Notes under the pieces: generated by a model
The model's input: only the letters and a program-made list of their open reading frames with translations
Told to the model about the DNA's origin: nothing
Database searches by the model: none
Program-made: the position numbers and the translations under genes
In this document: in pieces, positions 61,489-64,000 of the stretch
How positions within the stretch are numbered: position 1 is the stretch's first letter
Layout: the number at the start of each line of letters is the position of its first letter
Origin: an uncultured Bacteroidales bacterium
GTDB lineage: Bacteria > Bacteroidota > Bacteroidia > Bacteroidales > Bacteroidaceae
Length of the DNA stretch: 64,000 nt
Reading direction: 5' to 3'
Assembly (NCBI GenBank): GCA_902788865.1
Contig: CADALZ010000001.1
Span: forward strand, 1 to 64,000

Positions 61489-62291
61489 CTCAAATGCAGT
61501 TTAAAGTAGATGCCACAACTAAAATACTTATACCTATATAATTCCGTTATAAAATTTATATTATCTCTCCATATTCTATATTTCGCACCTACATTCAGTC
61601 CACTCCCATCAAACTCAGTCATCAGAGCCAACTTATTAATTGCCTTAGTAGTGAGATTAATTTCTTCTAGATTAAACCTAAAATCAGCACCTATAGCCGG
61701 CAGTTTTAACTTTGACACATTCCCTTTTTCTGAACAATACATCAAGGCTGCATGAAGTCCAAACTTCCCCAAGGAATTTAATTCAAGATGCTTTGTAGCT
61801 GCTAAATAATACCTCGTAAAATATGCATTCGAGGCACGTTCGTCATCGAAGATAATTTCGCCACCACCAGAACGTTTGTGGCTGCCAGGATCATTTACTC
61901 CCAAAACTATCTGTGGCATCCAGTCATATTTATAACCCTCCTCAATCAACCTCACTCTGAAAGCAAACATTCGGTCCTGATTGCAATATTTCCCCCAGAC
62001 TTTTGGTGGGAAATACTTGCTTCCATGGTGAGCATAATGCAATGTTAATACATAACTTACTTCTAACCATGGAAATAATGTTATATCAGCATAATAGTTA
62101 AAAGTATCATAATTAAAATGCATTGGCGTAGCATTGATATTTAGGAAAGACCCCCCAAATAAGAAGGTTTTATCTTTTTGCATTTCAGCAGTAGGCATAT
62201 GAAGCAATCCTGTAGTTCCATATGTGAACTGAGCTAATACCGACAAAGATGTCAGACTAGCCAAAACAAATGCTAGAATTTTTCTTTCCAT
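61485..62291 (-). CDS. YjbH-domain exopolysaccharide protein
   Basis: 268 aa with a signal peptide (1-21, ending SVLAQ). It contains TYGTTGLLHMPTAEMQKDKT right after the signal, the typical opening of YjbH/WbjH-type outer-membrane proteins, and then alternating strand-like segments ending in KYFSCGIYFKLHLR. YjbH proteins take part in exopolysaccharide production, probably as barrels. The start overlaps wecG by 19 bp and the stop overlaps manA by 4 bp. Confidence 0.8.
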   Translation of the reverse strand: MERKILAFVLASLTSLSVLAQFTYGTTGLLHMPTAEMQKDKTFLFGGSFLNINATPMHFNYDTFNYYADITLFPWLEVSYVLTLHYAHHGSKYFPPKVWGKYCNQDRMFAFRVRLIEEGYKYDWMPQIVLGVNDPGSHKRSGGGEIIFDDERASNAYFTRYYLAATKHLELNSLGKFGLHAALMYCSEKGNVSKLKLPAIGADFRFNLEEINLTTKAINKLALMTEFDGSGLNVGAKYRIWRDNINFITELYRYKYFSCGIYFKLHLR

Positions 62292-62992
62292 ATGTTATAA
62301 ACAAAAATGCAATTGCCTAATAGATACCTTCTCCACATGCGTTTCGGCTCCCTCAATAAGCGATATAACCATTCTAGTGAATGCTCCTGCCAACACTGAG
62401 GAGCGCGCTCTATTGTACCCGCAAAAAAATCAAATACTGCGCCTATGGTACCAACATGACAATGAATATTTAATTCATTCCAGTGGCTATATGCCCATTT
62501 TTCTTGTTTGGGAGCTGTCATTCCTATCCAAAGCAGGTCGGGATTAGAAAGATTGATTGCACTTATGATGGCATCGTCGTCTTCTTTTGAGAATACTTGT
62601 TTATAAGGTGGAGAATAAGATTCTACTACAATATTGGGATAAACTATAGCCGCTTTCTCTTTTATTAAACTTAGCACCTTATCACTACTACCCATAAAGA
62701 AACATTTCCCCCCTTTTTCATTCAACTTCTCCATTTCAAACTGGAACAAATCCCAACCTGCAATTCTTTCTTTAGGCTGTGATTTACCCTTCAGCCACCG
62801 GCAAGCCTTTACTATTGAAGTACCATCGGGGATCAAATAGTCACCTTTTGATAAAGCTTCTGCAAACAACGAATCCTTTTGAGCTGTATTATAAGAATGA
62901 GCATTTATCGTATTAATCAAAACCTTTCCATTAGGAATCGATTCTAGTTCTTCTTTTGTTTCAACTATTTTTATACAACTAATACAGAACAT
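62273..62992 (-). CDS. WecG/TagA/CpsF-family glycosyltransferase
   Basis: 239 aa. Family motifs: TINAHSYNTAQ near 28-38, the PDGTSIVKACRWL near 55-67, FFMGSSDKVL and LLWIGMTAPKQEKW near 154-167. Transfers a sugar such as ManNAc(A) or glucose to a lipid-linked acceptor in surface polysaccharide synthesis. Low GC compared with genes before 56 kb. It lies 17 bp after the GT4 gene and overlaps yjbH by 19 bp. Confidence 0.88.
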   Translation of the reverse strand: MFCISCIKIVETKEELESIPNGKVLINTINAHSYNTAQKDSLFAEALSKGDYLIPDGTSIVKACRWLKGKSQPKERIAGWDLFQFEMEKLNEKGGKCFFMGSSDKVLSLIKEKAAIVYPNIVVESYSPPYKQVFSKEDDDAIISAINLSNPDLLWIGMTAPKQEKWAYSHWNELNIHCHVGTIGAVFDFFAGTIERAPQCWQEHSLEWLYRLLREPKRMWRRYLLGNCIFVYNIWKEKF

Positions 62993-63009
62993 ACTCTTAT
63001 ATTATAAAG

Positions 63010-64000
63010 TTAGCATTTCGAGCGATAAAAAATAGCTTTATTATAAATATCCATTAATATAGAATATATTGTCTCTCTCGAATATTTACTTAAAGCATCT
63101 TTCTTTCCTTTTTCACCTAAAGATCTACACTTTCTTTCATTCTGAAATAAGCTATCAATCTCAGATGCGAGTTGATCAACATTAGAAGGAGGGACGAGTA
63201 CCCCATTCCAATTTGTCTTAATTATAGACTGCATTGCGCCAATATTTGTCGTAATAACTGGTTTCCCTAATAACATTCCACGAACTATAACATTAGGGAA
63301 ACCTTCATACCACTTGCTTGGTACGACTATAATACGTGACTTCATATAGAATTCATTTAGATCATGGCCTTTAAGGAAACCAACGAACTCAACATTTTCT
63401 GGAAGATATTTAGGCATTTTAAACGATTTATCCAGATTGCCTGCGACTTTAAACTGAATATTACGACAAATTCTAGCTGCCTCAATAAACTCATTAATGC
63501 CTTTTTCTGGACTCACCCTCCCGACGAAACTTACCCACTCACCTATCTGATAATTATAATTGCCATCAATGGTAGGTGATATTCCTGGTACTATACCAAT
63601 GTGATCTTTATCTATACCTTGTGCACTAAACTTTGCCTTCTGAAATTCTGACTGAACAATAAACATATCCACTCCATCCAGGATGTTCCGAGACAATCTC
63701 GCATATGAATTCCTTAAAGCATAACCTATACTTTTACTTATATTACTCTCACAATCCTTCAACATGCACCACATTTCTTTACCACTACCAAAACATCGTT
63801 CACATACTTGTCCCTTCTTATCAAGGCATAATCCATTTGGACAGAACAATCGATAGTTTGGACATCTCATTACCACAGGAACACCCCTCCGTCTAAGCGG
63901 TTTAAAAATAGATGTAGATATGAAAGGATAAAGGTTCTGCACCTGAACTACATCAGGATTAAATTCGTCTAGTGCCACAGAGAGTTCTTTCGCAGCACTT
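63010..64000 (-). CDS. GT4 family glycosyltransferase, N-terminus cut by the window edge
   Basis: At least 330 codons. The frame runs open through the right window end; the GTG at 63978 is internal (upstream codons read AKELSVALDEFNPDVVQVQ, typical of GT-B folds), so the start lies beyond 64000. The C-terminal half has GRVSPEKGINEFIEAA near the nucleotide-sugar site and SKWYEGFPNVIVRGMLLGKPVI, the E-x7-E donor motif region. A Cys cluster (CPN, CLDKKGQVCERCF) in the N-terminal domain may bind a metal, seen in some GT4 enzymes. Strongly AT-rich, like other surface-glycan genes. Confidence 0.85.
   Translation of the reverse strand, partial: SAAKELSVALDEFNPDVVQVQNLYPFISTSIFKPLRRRGVPVVMRCPNYRLFCPNGLCLDKKGQVCERCFGSGKEMWCMLKDCESNISKSIGYALRNSYARLSRNILDGVDMFIVQSEFQKAKFSAQGIDKDHIGIVPGISPTIDGNYNYQIGEWVSFVGRVSPEKGINEFIEAARICRNIQFKVAGNLDKSFKMPKYLPENVEFVGFLKGHDLNEFYMKSRIIVVPSKWYEGFPNVIVRGMLLGKPVITTNIGAMQSIIKTNWNGVLVPPSNVDQLASEIDSLFQNERKCRSLGEKGKKDALSKYSRETIYSILMDIYNKAIFYRSKC

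Noticed and set aside
63978..64000. GTG at 63978 as the start of the GT4 gene
   Set aside because: The upstream in-frame codons to the window edge encode typical GT-B sequence, so the gene begins outside the window.

Overview
The window looks like a chromosomal segment from a Bacteroidales bacterium, most likely a Prevotella-like member of the Prevotellaceae. The evidence is the gene families (type III glutamine synthetase, DUF5686 and DUF3810 proteins, OmpH/Skp-like lipoprotein, serC-serA-DUF1015 operon, VirE/DUF3874 protein next to a surface polysaccharide locus) and many promoters of the Bacteroidetes type (-33 TTTG or TTG, 18-22 nt spacer, -7 TAnnTTTG). No rRNA, tRNA, CRISPR array, insertion sequence transposase or prophage was recognised. 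The species call is inference.

Layout. 1-570: non-coding repeats. 571-3705 (minus): type II pantothenate kinase and a DUF5686 protein. 3782-10960 (plus): glnN, an M50-like membrane protease, a small unknown, a compact FNT channel, an AlaX-like editing protein, RlmD and a pseudouridine synthase. 11001-17085: patatin (minus), a C1-family peptidase, and the etfB-etfA-acyl-CoA dehydrogenase operon. 17375-25751 (minus): a CobW metallochaperone with a very His-rich loop, a PreA-like protein with an extra Fe-S domain, a GltS-type carrier, a translationally coupled three-gene unit (Thr-rich basic protein, RyR-domain protein, multi-TM protein), a dicarboxylate carrier and a VOC lipoprotein. 25947-35304: valS, SpoIIE-type phosphatase, ABC exporter, DUF3810 protein (plus), YigZ, EamA transporter. 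35545-51735 (minus): DUF1015-serA-serC, DbpA-like helicase, groESL, hisS, a YugP-like peptidase, fur-purA-GH29 fucosidase, AlkD-like protein, dipeptidyl peptidase III-like lipoprotein, OmpH-like lipoprotein. 51821-56352 (plus): pepD, an EEP-family protein, an S41 protease. 56464-64000: sugar-nucleotide and surface polysaccharide genes (rfbC, glf, manA, yjbH-like, wecG-like, a GT4 cut by the window edge), interrupted by a 935-bp intergenic region with two tandem candidate ncRNAs and by a virE-like gene bracketed by TGTGAAGTG repeats.

Most genes are housekeeping. The most unusual items are: (i) the three-gene RyR-domain operon at 21898-23845, a candidate signalling or defence unit; (ii) two tandem minus-strand candidate ncRNAs between glf and virE with an identical 18-nt promoter core and each with its own terminator; (iii) the helicase-like VirE gene with eight flanking copies of a 9-mer; (iv) two MITE-like elements with terminal inverted repeats, one of which supplies the last codons of preA; and (v) short AT-rich intergenic repeats that supply C-terminal codons of several genes and appear in frame inside glf.

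All calls come from reading the sequence and remembered family features; no database search or folding program was run.
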